Position numbers and translations under genes: made by a program. A stretch of 37,933 nt of DNA. Source: Ilumatobacteraceae bacterium. GTDB lineage: Bacteria; Actinomycetota; Acidimicrobiia; Acidimicrobiales; Ilumatobacteraceae. The notes beneath the pieces were generated by a model. That model was not told where the DNA came from. It did not search any database and worked only from the letters and a program-made list of their open reading frames with translations. Positions 8,661 through 16,803 of the stretch are shown piece after piece. The stretch covers positions 1 through 37,933 of the forward strand of contig JAHEKY010000020.1 of NCBI GenBank assembly GCA_024644465.1, in the 5' to 3' direction. Every line of letters begins with the position of its first letter. Position 1 is the stretch's first letter.

Positions 8661-9914
8661 ATGGTGCGCCGCTCGCCGTTCCACGATCGGGTCGCCGCCG
8701 CGAACCAGACGTCGCTGTGGAGCCACTGGGCGGGTCATCTCGTCGTCGACAAGTATGAGATGTCCGAGAAGTTCGAGTACACCGCGATCCGCAACGCCGT
8801 CGGGATGTTCGACTCGTCACCGCTGTACAAGTACCGCATCGTCGGCCCCGACGCCGAGCGGTTCCTCGGCGGTGTCCTGGCCCGTGACATCCGCACCTGC
8901 GGCCCCGGGCAGGCGCAGTACACGATCTGGTGCGACGACCGCGGCTTCGTCAACGAGGACGGCGTCGTGTTCCGCCACGGCGACGACGACTTCCTGCTCA
9001 CCGCCGCCGAGCCCAACCTCGCCTACTTCGAGCACCTGGTCGGTTCACAGCGCGTCGTGATCAGCGAGGTGACCGACGACATCGGGATCCTCGCCGTACA
9101 GGGGCCGCGCAGCCGCGCCGTCCTCGCGGCGCTGGCACCCGAGGCCGACCGTCTCGCCTACTTCGAGCACACCGACGCGAAGATCGCCGGCGCTCCGGTC
9201 ACGATCTCGCGCACCGGCTTCACCGGTGACCTGGGCTTCGAGATCGTCTGCGCCGCCGACGACGCGAACGCCGTCTGGGACGCGGTCGCCGCGGCGGGCG
9301 AGCCCCACCGCATCCAACCGTTCGGGCAGACCGCGTTGCTGATGGCGCGGATCGAAGCCGGCCTACTGCTGATCGACGTCGACTTCGAAGCGAGCCGCTT
9401 CGCGGAGAACGACGAGCACCGGTCGACCCCGCTCGAACTCGGCCTCGGCTGGATGCTGAAGGGCATCGACGACGAGGCCCGGCCGTTCATCGGCCGGGCG
9501 GCGATCCGGCGCGAGCGCGACGAGGGGACGTCGCGCTGGAAGATGGTCGGCCTCGTCGTCGACTGGGAGGACTACGACCGCAAATTCACCGCCGCCGGCA
9601 TGGTGCCACCGAAGGACCACACCCCGGTGCACGAGGACATGATGGTGTACGACGACGACGCCCGACGCGTCGGCTACGCGACGAGCTTCATGTATTCGCC
9701 GACGGTGCAGCGCCACATCGCACTCGCGCGCGTCCGCCCCGAGTTGGCGACGCCCGGCACGAACGTCAACCTCGAATTCACGATCAATCACAGCTACGTC
9801 AAGGTCGGCGCGCACGTCGCCCGCACCCCGTTCTTCGCGCCGGACCGCAAGACCTCGATGCCCGACGATCCGGTCGCCGAACCGGCCGACGACGAAACCG
9901 GAGACGCCTCATGA
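8661..9914 (+). CDS. GcvT-family aminomethyltransferase/demethylase paralogue
   Basis: A 417-aa protein of the glycine-cleavage T-protein fold, which moves a one-carbon unit from a methylated donor to tetrahydrofolate. The N-terminus RRSPFHDR resembles DMSP demethylase DmdA and other T-protein paralogues rather than housekeeping GcvT. Landmarks are GMFDSSPLYKYRIVGPDA (48-65), the folate-binding region VQGPRSRAVL, the TGFTGDLGFEI strand, and the C-terminal barrel domain. The stop overlaps the next gene's ATG by 4 nt, so the two are co-translated. The rest of the glycine cleavage system (P, H and L) is absent. The partner flavoprotein suggests oxidative or transfer demethylation of a methylated amine or sulfonium; the substrate is not proven. 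Confidence 0.88.
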   Translation: MVRRSPFHDRVAAANQTSLWSHWAGHLVVDKYEMSEKFEYTAIRNAVGMFDSSPLYKYRIVGPDAERFLGGVLARDIRTCGPGQAQYTIWCDDRGFVNEDGVVFRHGDDDFLLTAAEPNLAYFEHLVGSQRVVISEVTDDIGILAVQGPRSRAVLAALAPEADRLAYFEHTDAKIAGAPVTISRTGFTGDLGFEIVCAADDANAVWDAVAAAGEPHRIQPFGQTALLMARIEAGLLLIDVDFEASRFAENDEHRSTPLELGLGWMLKGIDDEARPFIGRAAIRRERDEGTSRWKMVGLVVDWEDYDRKFTAAGMVPPKDHTPVHEDMMVYDDDARRVGYATSFMYSPTVQRHIALARVRPELATPGTNVNLEFTINHSYVKVGAHVARTPFFAPDRKTSMPDDPVAEPADDETGDAS

Positions 9915-11515
9915 GCGACCGTGAGTACGACGCGATCGTGATCGGCGGCGGCCACAACGGCCTCGTCAACGCCGCCTACCTCGCGAAGGCGGGCCTGCGC
10001 ACGCTGCTCCTCGAGCGGCGCCACCTCGTCGGCGGCGCGGCGATCACCGAGGAGCTCAGGCCCGGCTTCCAGTTCACGACGTTCTCGTACGCGCTGAGCC
10101 TGCTGCGGCCGAACATCATCCACGAGCTCGACCTCGTCCGCCACGGTTTCATGCCGCTGCTGATGCCGTCGTCGTTCTGCCCGATGGAGAACGGCGACAG
10201 CCTCGTGATGGGTCAGGACCGCAACGAGAACATCAAGGAGATCGCCCGCCACTCCCCGCACGACGCGGACGCCTACGACCAGTACAGCCACGACATGGAC
10301 ATGGTCGTGCGGGCGGTCAAGCCGTTGTTCGACTCGGTGCCGCCGAACCTCTTCGACACGTCCCCCGACGGGCTCGCCGAACTGGCCGACCTCGCCCGGC
10401 ACCTGCGCGGCATCGAGCCGACCGTGGTGCACAATCTCGTGCGGCTCCTCACCGGCAGTGCGGCCGATTTCCTCGACGACTACTTCGAGAGCGACGTCCT
10501 CAAGGGCTACCTCGCGTCGTCGGGCATCATCGGAACGAAGGTCGGCCCGATGTCGCAGGGTTCCGGGCTGGTGTTGCTGTTCCACAGCATGGGTGAGCAC
10601 GACGGCCACTTCGGCAAGTGGGCGTTCCACAAGGGCGGCAACGGCGGGTTCACGCAGGTGCTCGCGAGGGCCGCCGAGGCGCTCGGTACCGAGATCACGT
10701 TGAATGCCGAGGTCGAACGGGTGATCACGACGAACGGGAAGGCGACGGGCGTCGCGCTCACCGACGGCACCGAACTGCGCGCCGACGTCGTTGTCTCCGC
10801 CGCCGACCCGCGCCGCACGTTCACCGAGTTCGTCGACCCGCGCGAGCTGCCCGCGGATCTCGTCGACAGCCTCCGGCGTTATCGGTACCAGGGCACGTCG
10901 TCGAAGGTGAACTTCGCGCTCGACGGCCTCCCGCGCTACCCGTCACTCGGCGATCGCAGCGACATGTTCCGCGGGTTCACGAACATCGGCCCGACCGTCG
11001 AGTACCTCGAGCGGGCCTTCGACGAGGCGAAGTACGGCTGGTACTCGACGCGGCCGTTCATCGACGGCGCGATCCAGTCGACGATCGACCCGGACATGGC
11101 GCCGCCCGGCAAGCACGTGATGTCCTGCTTCGTGCACTACACCCCCTATGAGCTGAAGGGCAGCACGTGGGACGCCGAACGGGAGCAGATGGCCGACAAC
11201 GTGCAGGACACGCTGGAGTCGTTCTTCCCCGGCTTCGGCGACCTCGTGCTGCAGCGCGAGATCGTCACGCCGCTCGACATCGAGACCGTCGCCGGCCTGC
11301 CGGAGGGCAACATCTTCCACGGCGAGTTCCTCGCGCCGCAGATGTACTTCTTCCGGCCGGCGCCGGGCTGGAACCAGTACCGGACGCCGATCGACGGCTA
11401 CTACCAGTGCGGGTCGGGGACGCACCCGGGTGGGTGCGTCAGCGGCGGCCCCGGCTGGCTCGCCAGCAAACAGATCCTGAAGGACCTCGCCGCCCGTTCG
11501 TCGCAGCGGACGTGA
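9911..11515 (+). CDS. PYROXD2/phytoene-desaturase-like FAD oxidoreductase
   Basis: A 534-aa FAD-dependent oxidoreductase of the amine oxidase/CrtI superfamily. The dinucleotide-binding loop is IVIGGGHNGLVNAAYLAKAG (11-30), followed by the second Gly-rich motif LVGGAAITEE. The C-terminal FAD signature is QCGSGTHPGGCVSGGPGW. The spacing and the phrase FSYALSLLRP match the PYROXD2-like branch, whose reaction is uncertain in both bacteria and mitochondria. It starts with ATGA overlapping the GcvT-like gene's stop. The pairing suggests that it oxidises the same methylated compound or its product. The 3' end is followed by a strong hairpin and repeats. Confidence 0.88.
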   Translation: MSDREYDAIVIGGGHNGLVNAAYLAKAGLRTLLLERRHLVGGAAITEELRPGFQFTTFSYALSLLRPNIIHELDLVRHGFMPLLMPSSFCPMENGDSLVMGQDRNENIKEIARHSPHDADAYDQYSHDMDMVVRAVKPLFDSVPPNLFDTSPDGLAELADLARHLRGIEPTVVHNLVRLLTGSAADFLDDYFESDVLKGYLASSGIIGTKVGPMSQGSGLVLLFHSMGEHDGHFGKWAFHKGGNGGFTQVLARAAEALGTEITLNAEVERVITTNGKATGVALTDGTELRADVVVSAADPRRTFTEFVDPRELPADLVDSLRRYRYQGTSSKVNFALDGLPRYPSLGDRSDMFRGFTNIGPTVEYLERAFDEAKYGWYSTRPFIDGAIQSTIDPDMAPPGKHVMSCFVHYTPYELKGSTWDAEREQMADNVQDTLESFFPGFGDLVLQREIVTPLDIETVAGLPEGNIFHGEFLAPQMYFFRPAPGWNQYRTPIDGYYQCGSGTHPGGCVSGGPGWLASKQILKDLAARSSQRT

Positions 11516-11521
11516 CCCTTT

Positions 11522-11735
11522 GCGATGATGATGTCCCCGCCGGGGCGGGGACATCGTCATCCCATGTCGGGGTGAGGGTCCCGGTGACTCCGGCGATGAT
11601 GATGTCCCCGCCGGGGCGGGGTGATCGTCATCGCACGTCGGGGGGAGGCAACGTCATCGCTCGTCGGGGTGAGGGTCCCGGTGACTCCGGCGATGATGAT
11701 GTCCCCGCCGGGGCGGGGTGATCGTCATCGCACGT
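11522..11735. repeat. Direct repeats containing three hairpins
   Basis: A 72-nt block at 11567-11638 is repeated exactly at 11664-11735, offset 97 nt. Its 29-nt inner part, beginning GCGATGATGATGTCCCCGCC, occurs three times, at 11522-11550, 11593-11621 and 11690-11718. Each copy carries the self-complementary GTCCCCGC/GCGGGG stem. The block fills the gap between the convergent flavoprotein and c-di-GMP genes and codes for nothing credible. Confidence 0.9.
11524..11561. terminator. Strong bidirectional hairpin after the flavoprotein gene
   Basis: A 17-nt arm (11524-11540) pairs with 11545-11561 over all 17 positions (one G-T wobble) around the 4-nt loop CGGG. It begins 8 nt after the stop at 11515. 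Being symmetrical it could stop transcription from both directions. Copies 2 and 3 have a 2-nt internal mismatch. Confidence 0.7.
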
Positions 11736-11753
11736 GGGTGTGAGGGGGAGGGG

Positions 11754-13895
11754 TCAGACGGATCGGGAGCCGATCATCTGCTTGTAGGACGCCTTCGCTG
11801 CGTACATCAGGGCGTCGGCGGTCGCGACCGTCTGCGCGAGCGGTTCGTCGCCGCGGTTCGTCGCGTGTCCGGCGGCGATGCTGAACTCCGGCCGGGCGAT
11901 CCGTTCCACGTCCATCAGGCTGTGGAGCTGGCTGATGAACCGGTCGCACACCGCCTCGCCGGCGCCGCGCATCAGAATCGCGAACTCGTCGCCACCGATG
12001 CGCGCCACCACGTCGTCGGCGCGCACGAGCGTCGACAGGCAGCGCGCCGCGGACACCAGCAGTTGGTCGCCGGCCTCGTGGCCCTGGCTGTCGTTGACCA
12101 GTTTCAGGTCGTTCACGTCGGCGATGATCACCGAGATCGGCCCATCGCCGCGCTCGCAGGAGCGAAGTGCGTCGTCCCACCCGCGGCGGTTCATCAGCCC
12201 GGTCAGGGCATCCATCCGCGCCTCGACGGTCGCGCTGCTCGCCTCGGTCTGCAGCCGCTCCCGCTCCGAGCCGGCATAGAGCACGAGCTCGGCCGCATCG
12301 GCGAGTCGCCGTCCCAGCTTCTGACACATCGTCGTGAACCCGCGCGGCCCGCGGTCGGTGTGCGCGCACACGAGCAGCCCACCGAACGCCGGGGCGGTCG
12401 GCAGGGCGATCCACGAGCGGATCCGGAAGTCCGGTGGGACCGGGATCGGCAGTGGCACCTCGTCCGCGTTCTGGATGCAGATCGGGGCATTCACCGAACG
12501 CGCCAGCTTGCCGAGCGCCTCGGTCAGCGCTTCGGCGTCGACGTCGTGAACCGTGTGGTCGTCGAACGCGATCTTTCCCTCGGTCGGCAGATACAGCACG
12601 CCGTACTCGCACGACAACGCGCTCGCCGTCGACGCGACGACATGGCGCATCGCCTCGTCGAGCGTGTCGGGCGCGTTCGAGATCAGGTCCTGTAGCGCCT
12701 CGGACATCTCGAGTTCGTCGGCGAGGCGCTTCGCGGGGGAGACGCTCGACGTGTTCTCCGCGAGCACCGTCGCGCGGGACGACCACTCCGAGTTCGGCAG
12801 ATCCGGGAGGTCGCGATCGGTCATCGACCCGAAGATCACGACCGTGTCGCGGTCGACCGGGACGACGACGGCGCTGCGCGGGTGGTACGGGCCGACGAGC
12901 CAGCGTTGCTCGTCGTTGCGGACGTGATGGGTGCCGTCGGTCAGCGCCCGCCCGACGGCGGGTGCCGCGTCTTCGTCGACTTCGACGATGCCGGCCCAGC
13001 CCTCGCCGCGTCCGCGTCCGCCGAGGTGGGCCCAACGGCCGGAACCGATGCGCCGCAGCACGAACGAGTCGAGCCAGTCGTGTGAGTCCGCTGACGCAGA
13101 CGACGCCATCGTCGCCGACGACCGCGACGTCGTCGGCGGCTGGAGCTGCGCGAGGAAATGATCGGCCGGGATCGCCGGCGACCGCAGGAAGCCCTGCCAC
13201 GCATCGCAGCCGAGCGACTCGAGCGCGGCGCGCTGCGACTCGAGTTCGACGCCCTCGGCGACGACCCGGAGACCGAGGGCATGGCCGAGACGGATGACGT
13301 TGCGGACGATCTCGTGGTCGACACCCGTCCCGTCGACGCTCGCCACGAACTGGCGGTCGAGTTTGACCATCGTCAGCGGCAGCGAGCGGAGGTGCGACAG
13401 CGATGCGAAACCGGCACCGAAGTCGTCGAGCGCGAGCCCGACACCGAGTGCCCGCAGCCCGGCGAGATTGGCGTGGACCACCGGCAGGTCCTCGATGAAG
13501 GCCGTTTCGGTCAGTTCGAGGATCAACAGCTCGTGGGGCATGTCGTGCTCGCGCAGGATCCTCGCCGTCGCGTCGACGAGCTGCGGATCGGCCAGTTCGG
13601 TCGCGTCGACGTTGACCATCATCGTGATGCACCCGTGACCGGCCGCGCGCCACGCGGCATGCGTCCGGCACACCTCGGCGAGGACCTGGCGGCCGACTTC
13701 GCGCATCCGTCCCATCCGGGACGCGGCGTCGATCACCGCGAGGGGGGACACGGCGGCGCCGTCGAGCCGGGTGCGCAGCAGCGCCTCGGCGCCGATGACC
13801 GCCCGCGTGTCGAAGCCGATCATCGGCTGGTAGTAGACGCCGAGTCGGTCGGGAGACTGGAGCAGCCAGTCCAGTTGCTCTGCGGTCACATTCAT
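11754..13895 (-). CDS. EAL-GAF-GGDEF cyclic-di-GMP protein
   Basis: A 713-aa soluble protein with, in order, an EAL phosphodiesterase domain (about 10-250), a linker and GAF-like sensor region (about 255-550), and a GGDEF diguanylate cyclase domain (about 555-713). The EAL active-site residues are present: E37 in AEALLR, N95, E127, D157/D158 in LDDFGAG, K178, and E214 in VAEGVE. The cyclase motif is an intact GGDEF at 634-638, with the inhibitory RxxD site (RADD) five residues before it. Both activities could be real. The usual arrangement is GGDEF before EAL, so this order is less common. ATG 13895 has AAGGAG at 13900-13905; the frame is open further upstream to 14099 but that part is not protein-like. 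No transmembrane segment is seen. Confidence 0.92.
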   Translation of the reverse strand: MNVTAEQLDWLLQSPDRLGVYYQPMIGFDTRAVIGAEALLRTRLDGAAVSPLAVIDAASRMGRMREVGRQVLAEVCRTHAAWRAAGHGCITMMVNVDATELADPQLVDATARILREHDMPHELLILELTETAFIEDLPVVHANLAGLRALGVGLALDDFGAGFASLSHLRSLPLTMVKLDRQFVASVDGTGVDHEIVRNVIRLGHALGLRVVAEGVELESQRAALESLGCDAWQGFLRSPAIPADHFLAQLQPPTTSRSSATMASSASADSHDWLDSFVLRRIGSGRWAHLGGRGRGEGWAGIVEVDEDAAPAVGRALTDGTHHVRNDEQRWLVGPYHPRSAVVVPVDRDTVVIFGSMTDRDLPDLPNSEWSSRATVLAENTSSVSPAKRLADELEMSEALQDLISNAPDTLDEAMRHVVASTASALSCEYGVLYLPTEGKIAFDDHTVHDVDAEALTEALGKLARSVNAPICIQNADEVPLPIPVPPDFRIRSWIALPTAPAFGGLLVCAHTDRGPRGFTTMCQKLGRRLADAAELVLYAGSERERLQTEASSATVEARMDALTGLMNRRGWDDALRSCERGDGPISVIIADVNDLKLVNDSQGHEAGDQLLVSAARCLSTLVRADDVVARIGGDEFAILMRGAGEAVCDRFISQLHSLMDVERIARPEFSIAAGHATNRGDEPLAQTVATADALMYAAKASYKQMIGSRSV

Positions 13896-13908
13896 GTCGC
13901 TCCTTGTG

Positions 13909-13933
13909 CCACTTTCAGTGGTGTTATCAACAC
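13909..13933. promoter_or_regulatory. Paired small dyads upstream of the EAL-GGDEF gene
   Basis: CCACTttcAGTGG (13909-13921) and GTGTTatcAACAC (13921-13933) are adjacent perfect dyads that end just before the AAGGAG of the EAL-GAF-GGDEF gene. They may be an operator or shape the mRNA leader. No good -10/-35 pair was found. This is weak evidence. Confidence 0.3.
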
Positions 13934-14018
13934 TCTGTGTATCGGCTGGAGGGCGCGGATGCTTGACCGTGCGTTTTCGCTGCGGTGCGGGGTCGGTGAC
14001 GTTGTTCTGACAACCATC

Positions 14019-14047
14019 GTCAAAGTTGTGTCTGACACAACTTTGAC
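14019..14047. repeat. 29-nt perfect palindrome overlapping the MFS stop codon
   Basis: The 14-nt arm at 14019-14032 is the exact reverse complement of 14034-14047, around a single T. The core GTGTCTGACAC resembles the GTGCCTGGCAC cores at 6662 and 8578. It overlaps the last nine codons of the MFS gene, so it has contributed the end of that protein. A second small hairpin, GTTGT/ACAAC, lies at 14001-14014. It could terminate the MFS transcript. Confidence 0.75.
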
Positions 14048-15495
14048 TGGCGCCAGAGCACGGTCGCCGCGCCGACGCATGCCAGCGCGACCGCACCACT
14101 GAAGGCGAGCACCCACACGAGGCCGTCGCCGATGGCGTCGAGGGTCGCGCCGGACGTCACGACGTCGTCGCCGCTGAGCACGTCGCGCACGACTTCGACG
14201 TTGCCGGTCCGGTTGCCGACGACGAACAGCAGGATCGCGCCGCCGATCGCGACGCCGTACGTGATGCCGATCGTGCGGATGAACTGGTGCGCGCTGTTCA
14301 CGCGGCCCATCTCACGGTCGCTTGCGCTCGCCTGGAGCAACGTCAGCCCGGCGGTCGAGACGAACCCGATCGAGACACCCATCAGCAGGAATGCACCGAA
14401 CACGATCGGTATCGGCCACGTCTGCGCGATCCCGAAGCCGGCGAGGACGACGGCGGGCACCATCACGCACGAGCCGAGCAGGATCGCGTCCGCTTCGCGC
14501 CACCGTTCGAGCATCCGGCTGACGGCGAATGCCGCCGACGACCAGCCGACCGTCAGGAACAGCACCGAGAACGCGGCGAACGCTTCGGAACGGCCGCGGG
14601 TCGTGCGCATGTACAGCGGCAGGTAGTTGTCGGCTGCGAGCCCGGCGATCAGCACGAGCCCGGATGTGACGTGGATCCGCTGGAGCGGGAAGCGGGTGAT
14701 GTGGTGTCGGGCGACGAGTGGCTCGTCTGCTCGACCGGAGTGCCTCCAGAATGCTCCGGCGAGCGCGATCGTCGTGGCCGCTCCGACGGCGCAGAGCCAC
14801 CAGCGAACGCCGATCTGGGAGACCGCGAGCAGCGACGCGGCGACGAGCGCGCCGATCAGTGCGATGCCTCGTCCGTCCATCACGACGCGCTGCGGTCTGT
14901 CGCGCGTGCTCGGCAGCGTCCGCCAGCCGGCCGCCAACGCGAGTGCGGTGATCGGCAGTTGGACGATGAAGATCATCCGCCAGCCGGCGAACGAGAGCAG
15001 ACCGGCGGTGATCACCGGCCCGCCGAACCCGAGCGTGCCCCAGACCATCGAGTTGGCGGCGAACGCCCTCGGCCGCAGCCGGGCGGGATAGGCGAGCCCG
15101 ACGGCGGTCAGCGCGACCGAGATCACCAGCCCACCGCCGATGCCCTGCAGCGCCCGTGCCGCGACGAGGACCGGCATGTTCGGCGACGCGGCCGCCGCGG
15201 CGCTCGCCACCAGGAACCACACGCCGGTCGCCCGGAACGTTCGGCGAACGCCGACCGCATCGATGATCGGCCCCGCCGTGATTCCGGCGACCGCCGACAT
15301 CGCCAGGAACCCCGTGATCACCCACGGCAGCAACGCCACGTCGCCGAGATCGTCGGCGATCGAGGGGAGCGCGGCGACCAGGGCCAGACCGTCGAAGGCC
15401 ACGATCGCGACGATCGTCAGGTTCGCCAGGGTCACCGGCAGGTAGTCGCCGGACCAGATGCCGCCGCTCGGGTCGCGCTGAGCGTCCGATTCCAC
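14020..15495 (-). CDS. MFS drug/solute transporter (EmrB/QacA-like)
   Basis: A 491-aa inner-membrane proton-coupled transporter of the major facilitator superfamily. About 14 hydrophobic segments can be counted, which fits the DHA2 (EmrB/QacA) branch. Markers are the N-terminal NLTIVAIVAFDGLALVAALP helix, the motif-A-like loop between TM2 and TM3 (GPIIDAVGVRRTFRATG), and the Gly-rich LQGIGGGLV of TM4-5. The central Arg-rich loop lies around 200-215. Export of a small hydrophobic compound is the usual role; no repressor gene adjoins it. The start is GTG 15495 without an evident Shine-Dalgarno. The C-terminal residues SKLCQTQL are encoded inside a 29-nt palindrome, so the natural end may have been altered by insertion of that element. 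Confidence 0.9.
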   Translation of the reverse strand: MESDAQRDPSGGIWSGDYLPVTLANLTIVAIVAFDGLALVAALPSIADDLGDVALLPWVITGFLAMSAVAGITAGPIIDAVGVRRTFRATGVWFLVASAAAAASPNMPVLVAARALQGIGGGLVISVALTAVGLAYPARLRPRAFAANSMVWGTLGFGGPVITAGLLSFAGWRMIFIVQLPITALALAAGWRTLPSTRDRPQRVVMDGRGIALIGALVAASLLAVSQIGVRWWLCAVGAATTIALAGAFWRHSGRADEPLVARHHITRFPLQRIHVTSGLVLIAGLAADNYLPLYMRTTRGRSEAFAAFSVLFLTVGWSSAAFAVSRMLERWREADAILLGSCVMVPAVVLAGFGIAQTWPIPIVFGAFLLMGVSIGFVSTAGLTLLQASASDREMGRVNSAHQFIRTIGITYGVAIGGAILLFVVGNRTGNVEVVRDVLSGDDVVTSGATLDAIGDGLVWVLAFSGAVALACVGAATVLWRQSKLCQTQL

Positions 15496-15556
15496 CAGCG
15501 CACGCTACTGCGAGCGGCAACCGCACGCCGGCTCACATCGGCGAACGGACCGCCCG

Positions 15557-16036
15557 TCAGGGGGCGAACTCGGCCTCGAACTTCTCGCGGTCGAACGCCT
15601 GCTCGAAGCCGATGACCGCCCAGTAGTCGTCGTGCCCGGCGCGGCGCAGACCCTCGGTGCGGTGGTTGCCGTCCTCGACGACGAGGTGGTCGTCCTGGAA
15701 CGTGACGATCAGCGGCGGTGGCTCCCAGCCGTCCTCGATCGACTCCTCCATGCCCTCGACGGTCTCGAGGTCGTCGTCGCCGAGGCGCTCCAGCGTCGGC
15801 TGGTCCGGCGGGCCGGCGAGGCGATGGAGGTCGTCGAACGGGAGCCTGACCGGGCCGGCCCACTCAGCCACGTCAAAGCGCAGCCGCTCGCCGAGGATCG
15901 CATTGTCGCTGCCCGGGCTGGCGAGGAACGCGGAGACCCAGCCCGCGAGATCGTTACGATCCGCTGCGGCTCGAGCGCCGTCGACGGTGAACGCGTGCTG
16001 CTCGGGTGTCGCTTGTGACATGACCTGTTCGGACAT
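15557..16036 (-). CDS. Small protein with ParB/sulfiredoxin-like motif
   Basis: A 159-aa protein (from ATG 16036; ATG 16021 is an alternative). The centre reads PPLIVTFQDDHLVVEDGNHR followed by TEGLRRAG, the strand-loop-helix of the ParB N-terminal/sulfiredoxin fold, where a DGxHR motif binds nucleotide phosphates. CTP- or ATP-binding is thus plausible, but there is no helix-turn-helix or dimer domain and no parA nearby, so it is not a partition protein. Stand-alone members are often annotated as ParB-like nuclease-domain proteins of unknown role. The N-terminal half is acidic and helical. It is followed 56 nt upstream on the same strand by the histidine phosphatase. Confidence 0.7.
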   Translation of the reverse strand: MSEQVMSQATPEQHAFTVDGARAAADRNDLAGWVSAFLASPGSDNAILGERLRFDVAEWAGPVRLPFDDLHRLAGPPDQPTLERLGDDDLETVEGMEESIEDGWEPPPLIVTFQDDHLVVEDGNHRTEGLRRAGHDDYWAVIGFEQAFDREKFEAEFAP

Positions 16037-16091
16037 GCACGATCCGTACCCGCTCGGGCCGGATCTCAAGCACGAATCTCATCCGTCCAGC

Positions 16092-16715
16092 TCATCCGTC
16101 GAGATGCCGCGCGTCGTCGTAGCTGCGCAGCGTCCACTGCCCGTTCGACCGGTCGTGTTCCCACTCGGTGAGGCCGGTGTGCGTCGGCACGAGACGGGCG
16201 CTGACGGCGTCTGTCGGGACTCCCAGCCGGACGCGCAGCGACGCCGCGATCACCCCGGCATGACACACCGCCATCACCGTCTGGCCGATGTGCTCGTCGG
16301 CGATGCGGTCCATCGTCGCCCGCACCCGGTCGTGGAATCCGTTCCAGCTGTCGCCGCCCGGCGCGAAGACTCGGTCGGGTTCGGCGGCCATGTCGAACGA
16401 ACCGAACCGGCTCGGATACTCGGCCCAGTCGACGCCGTCCGCCTCGCCGGTGTGGACCTCGCAGAGGTCGCAGTCCTGCGGGACGTCGTCGAACCCGAGG
16501 GCACGGGCGATGATGCCGGCGGTCTCGATCGCGCGCGGGATCTGGCTCGTCAGGAGCACGTCGACCGCGGGCCGGCCGTTCGTTGTCAGGTGCTCGCCGA
16601 GCCGCGCTGCCTGGCGCCGACCGATGTCGGTCAGCCCGCGACAACCCACTGGGCCGCCGATCGGGCCGTGGAACCCGGCATGCGCATCGCCGTGGCGAAC
16701 GAGGATCAAACGCAC
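16092..16715 (-). CDS. Histidine phosphatase (phosphoglycerate mutase-like)
   Basis: A 207-aa enzyme of the histidine phosphatase superfamily, which uses a phospho-His intermediate to dephosphorylate small molecules or proteins. The catalytic RHG triad is at the very start (ILVRHGDAH, His8), the supporting Arg is in TSQIPRAIETA, and the second catalytic His lies in MAVCHAGVI. The frame stays open to 16853, but the extra residues are Ala/Gly-rich and overlap the divergent EF-hand gene; GTG 16715 gives the standard N-terminus, though with no clear ribosome-binding site. Broad-specificity phosphatase (CobC/GpmB-type) is the safest label. The substrate is unknown, and no cobalamin genes are adjacent. 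Confidence 0.88.
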   Translation of the reverse strand: MRLILVRHGDAHAGFHGPIGGPVGCRGLTDIGRRQAARLGEHLTTNGRPAVDVLLTSQIPRAIETAGIIARALGFDDVPQDCDLCEVHTGEADGVDWAEYPSRFGSFDMAAEPDRVFAPGGDSWNGFHDRVRATMDRIADEHIGQTVMAVCHAGVIAASLRVRLGVPTDAVSARLVPTHTGLTEWEHDRSNGQWTLRSYDDARHLDG

Positions 16716-16803
16716 GTCGACACGATACGCGGCAGCCGGACCCGAGCCGTCGGCCGGCGCGACGCGGTCGCCCACGACGGCCGCACCCCGCCATACTGAC
16801 GGC

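Noticed and set aside
7204-8820. Minus-strand open frame of 538 aa
   Set aside because: It is antisense to the channel's RCK domains, with His/Arg/Asp-rich low-complexity content typical of high-GC shadows.
11522-11735. Possible origin iterons or CRISPR
   Set aside because: Only two to three GC-rich copies, no AT-rich region, no rep or dnaA gene, and the copies form terminator-like hairpins.
14287-15615. Plus-strand open frame of 442 aa
   Set aside because: It is antisense to the MFS transporter and has no hydrophobic or motif pattern.
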